From HGM12713 sp045593725 (GTDB lineage: Bacteria > Bacillota > Clostridia > Oscillospirales > CAG-272): DNA of 22,989 nucleotides. The DNA lies in NCBI GenBank assembly GCA_045593725.1, contig JAZNXE010000003.1, positions 1 through 22,989 on the forward strand, given 5' to 3'. The notes under the pieces are model-generated. The model made no database searches, was not told the DNA's origin, and worked only from the letters and a program-made list of their open reading frames with translations. The position numbers and the translations under genes were made by a program. Below are positions 21,102 through 22,989 of this stretch, piece after piece. The first letter of the stretch is position 1. Every line of letters starts with the position of its first letter.

Positions 21102-22616
21102 TTACTCCTCATCCCCAAGCTCGTTAGCCGATTCTGCGGCGGTAAGGGGCTTCATAGTGGGGAACAGAAGGACGTCACGGATAGATGCGGAATCTGTAAG
21201 GAGCATAACCAGACGGTCAACGCCAAATCCAAGACCGCCCGTGGGGGGCATACCGTGCTCAAGAGCCATAACGTAGTCGTAGTCAACCTGCGCGTTGGTA
21301 GTAGGGTCAAGCGCTCTGCGGTCTGCGACCTGCTTTTCAAAGCGCTCTCTCTGGTCAATGGGGTCGTTAAGCTCGGAGAAAGCGTTACCGAACTCGGTAG
21401 CGTTGATAAAGTACTCAAAGCGCTCGGTGAACATTGGGTCATCGGGCTTACGCTTTGCCAAGGGCGAATTCTCAACGGGATAATCGTAGATAAAGGTCGG
21501 CTGAATGAGGTTCTCCTCAACGAAGGCGTCGAAGAACTCAACCAGAATTGCGCCCTTTGTGGGGATTTCGGGAAGCTCCACGTGCTTCTCCTTAGCTATG
21601 GCAATAGCCTCCTCATCGGTCTTAATCTGGGCAAAGTCAACGCCCGAATACTTCTTGACCGCCTCTATCATAGTAAGACGCTCCCAGTGAGAAAGGTCTA
21701 TTTCCTTTCCCTGATAGGTTATCTGCATAGTGCCGCAGACAGCCATTACCAGCTTCTTCATCATTTCCTCAACCAAATCCATCATACCGACGAAATCGGT
21801 GTAAGCCTGATAAAGCTCAATGCTGGTAAATTCGGGATTGTGCTTGGTATCCATACCCTCGTTACGGAAGATACGGCCCACCTCATAAACCTTTTCAAAG
21901 CCGCCCACGATAAGGCGCTTTAAGTAAAGCTCGGTTTCGATACGGAGCACCATATCTATGTCAAGGGTGTTGTGATGTGTAACAAAGGGACGTGCCGACG
22001 CGCCTATCTCAACCGTCTGGAGTATGGGGGTATCAACCTCCAAAAATCCCTTCTCGTTAAGGAATCCGCGCAAGAAGTCGATAATTCGGCTTCTCATAAT
22101 AAAGGTGTCGCGCACCTCCTTATTCATAATAAGGTCTATCTCGCGATGACGGTACTTAGCGTCAATATCCTTAAGCCCCTTAAACTTTTCGGGGAGAGGA
22201 CGCAAGGACTTTGAAAGCATCTCAAGGTGTGTGGCGTGAACAGATATCTCGCCCGTGCTGGTCTTGAAAACTGTACCGCGCACCCCGATAATATCACCGA
22301 TATCGTAGTCCTTCTTAAAGGAAGCATACTCCTCCTCGCCGATATCATCTCTCTTTACGTAAACCTGAATATCGCCCTCACGGTCGGAAAGGTTGGCGAA
22401 GGAAGCCTTACCCATAATTCTTCGGGACATAAGTCTGCCCGCGATGGCAACCTCCTTACCCTCAAGAGCGTCATAATTTTCCTTTATATCAGCGGAATGA
22501 GCGCTTACGTCAAACTTTGTCTTAACGTAAGGATTTTTGCCCTCCTCTATGAGCTTTTCGAGCTTCTGGCGTCGTACCTGCTCCTGCTCGGAAAGATTTA
22601 CATTAACGTCACTCAT
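21102..22616 (-). CDS. lysS: Lysine--tRNA ligase, class II
   Basis: This synthetase charges tRNA-Lys. The 504 residues are full length. An N-terminal OB-fold anticodon-binding domain lies at about 55-135 (VAIAGRLMSRRIMGKASFANL). The class II catalytic domain has motif 1 around FIMRSRIIDFLRGFL, motif 2 VYEVGRIFRNEG..HNPEFTSIELYQAY (243-272) and motif 3 GLGFGVDRLVML (461-472). GGAGA precedes the ATG, and a consensus promoter lies just upstream. The gene is alone on its strand and converges on yfbR, with a composite repeat filling the gap. No T-box or other leader fits between promoter and start. Confidence 0.98.
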   Translation of the reverse strand: MSDVNVNLSEQEQVRRQKLEKLIEEGKNPYVKTKFDVSAHSADIKENYDALEGKEVAIAGRLMSRRIMGKASFANLSDREGDIQVYVKRDDIGEEEYASFKKDYDIGDIIGVRGTVFKTSTGEISVHATHLEMLSKSLRPLPEKFKGLKDIDAKYRHREIDLIMNKEVRDTFIMRSRIIDFLRGFLNEKGFLEVDTPILQTVEIGASARPFVTHHNTLDIDMVLRIETELYLKRLIVGGFEKVYEVGRIFRNEGMDTKHNPEFTSIELYQAYTDFVGMMDLVEEMMKKLVMAVCGTMQITYQGKEIDLSHWERLTMIEAVKKYSGVDFAQIKTDEEAIAIAKEKHVELPEIPTKGAILVEFFDAFVEENLIQPTFIYDYPVENSPLAKRKPDDPMFTERFEYFINATEFGNAFSELNDPIDQRERFEKQVADRRALDPTTNAQVDYDYVMALEHGMPPTGGLGFGVDRLVMLLTDSASIRDVLLFPTMKPLTAAESANELGDEE

Positions 22617-22648
22617 TTTTAATTCTCCTGTTTTATGAATTTCAACCT

Positions 22649-22677
22649 ATTATACTATATTTAGCAAAATATGTCAA
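22649..22677 (-). promoter_or_regulatory. lysS promoter
   Basis: On the minus strand TTGACA (22677-22672), 17 bases and TATAAT (22654-22649): a full consensus match. Confidence 0.9.
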
Positions 22678-22689
22678 GTGGTGTTTGGA

Positions 22690-22983
22690 ATAGACGACTA
22701 TATTTTCGGGTGAGAAGTTGTTTGAGCTCGTTTATTGGGAGAAGTAGAAAGCCGCTTTGCGTCTTTATCTTTTTTCTTTGACACTGAAGGCGCAAAGAAA
22801 AAAGAAACAAAAAAGAAACGCCGCTTCCTTAGGGCGTTGCCCTAAGAACCCACGAGCTTTTGAAAAAGCTCGACCAAAACTTTAAATGTTTGGTTTGTGC
22901 GAACATTTACAAAAACCCCTCAGGAAGTTCTTTGCGCCACTTTCTTTCAAGAAAGTGGCAAAAATTCGTTTATAATTCTAAAC
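22690..22983. repeat. Mosaic composite repeat upstream of lysS
   Basis: A partial module C (22690-22740, like 9847-9897) is followed by a 13-pair hairpin TCTTTTTTCTTTG/CAAAGAAAAAAGA (22768-22805) and hairpin TTAGGGC-GTT-GCCCTAA (22829-22845). A partial module B (22853-22904) comes next, in which the usual CCACC/GGTGG arms are replaced by CGAGC/GCTCG. A module A end closes it, with hairpin GCCACTTTCTT/AAGAAAGTGGC (22936-22959) and CGTTTATAATTCTAA (22967-22981). No gene is visible; the window ends six bases later. Confidence 0.82.
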
Positions 22984-22989
22984 TCGTTT

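Noticed and set aside
1..22989. tRNA or rRNA genes, prophage, integrase, toxin-antitoxin or defence genes
   Set aside because: I found no cloverleaf with a CCA end, no rRNA motifs and no phage, transposase or defence protein motifs; the single XRE gene alone is not enough.

Overview
The window looks like the chromosome of a Clostridia-class Firmicute, probably a gut Oscillospiraceae/Ruminococcaceae-type bacterium. This rests on AGGAGG-type ribosome binding sites, consensus sigma-A promoters, an infC-rpmI-rplT operon with a Firmicute-style L20 leader, a T-box riboswitch, trmFO, and intergenic repeats of the kind scattered through gut Clostridia genomes. The organism call is inference. No gene is cut by the window edges; both ends lie in repeat-rich intergenic DNA.

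Layout. Positions 1-426 hold repeats. Lon protease follows on the minus strand (427-2859). A 790-base gap then holds repeats, a candidate small RNA, and the promoter and attenuator of infC-rpmI-rplT (3650-4827, with an AUU start on infC). Next come a SpoU-family RNA methyltransferase, a 317-base element with inverted terminal repeats, dprA and topA. A composite repeat separates these from a tight trmFO-plsX-rnc cluster. After rnc there is a second composite repeat and then an orphan T-box riboswitch on the minus strand. A methylglyoxal synthase-like gene and glyA are divergently transcribed from facing promoters. Beyond glyA are a small XRE regulator, a candidate small RNA driven by a perfect promoter with an operator-like palindrome, and a lone Wzz-like membrane protein. 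A phosphoribosyltransferase-aspS-yfbR operon and a convergent lysS, separated by a 480-base composite repeat, close the gene set; more repeat follows.

The protein-coding content is mostly housekeeping: translation (infC, rpmI, rplT, aspS, lysS), RNA modification and processing (trmFO, rnc, methyltransferase), DNA topology and uptake (topA, dprA), lipid synthesis (plsX), one-carbon metabolism (glyA) and proteolysis (lon). Three enzymes have substitutions at positions that are catalytic or metal-binding in E. coli homologues: the MgsA-like protein (strong case), YfbR (HD to HE), and RNase III (Asp to Asn).

The most unusual content is noncoding. A modular family of intergenic elements is built from ordered hairpins whose arms differ between copies while pairing is kept. 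Two copies flank trmFO-plsX-rnc as a near-identical 104-base inverted repeat. An orphan T-box and two candidate small RNAs add to this. Whether the hairpin elements are passive mobile repeats or make a structured RNA cannot be decided from this window.
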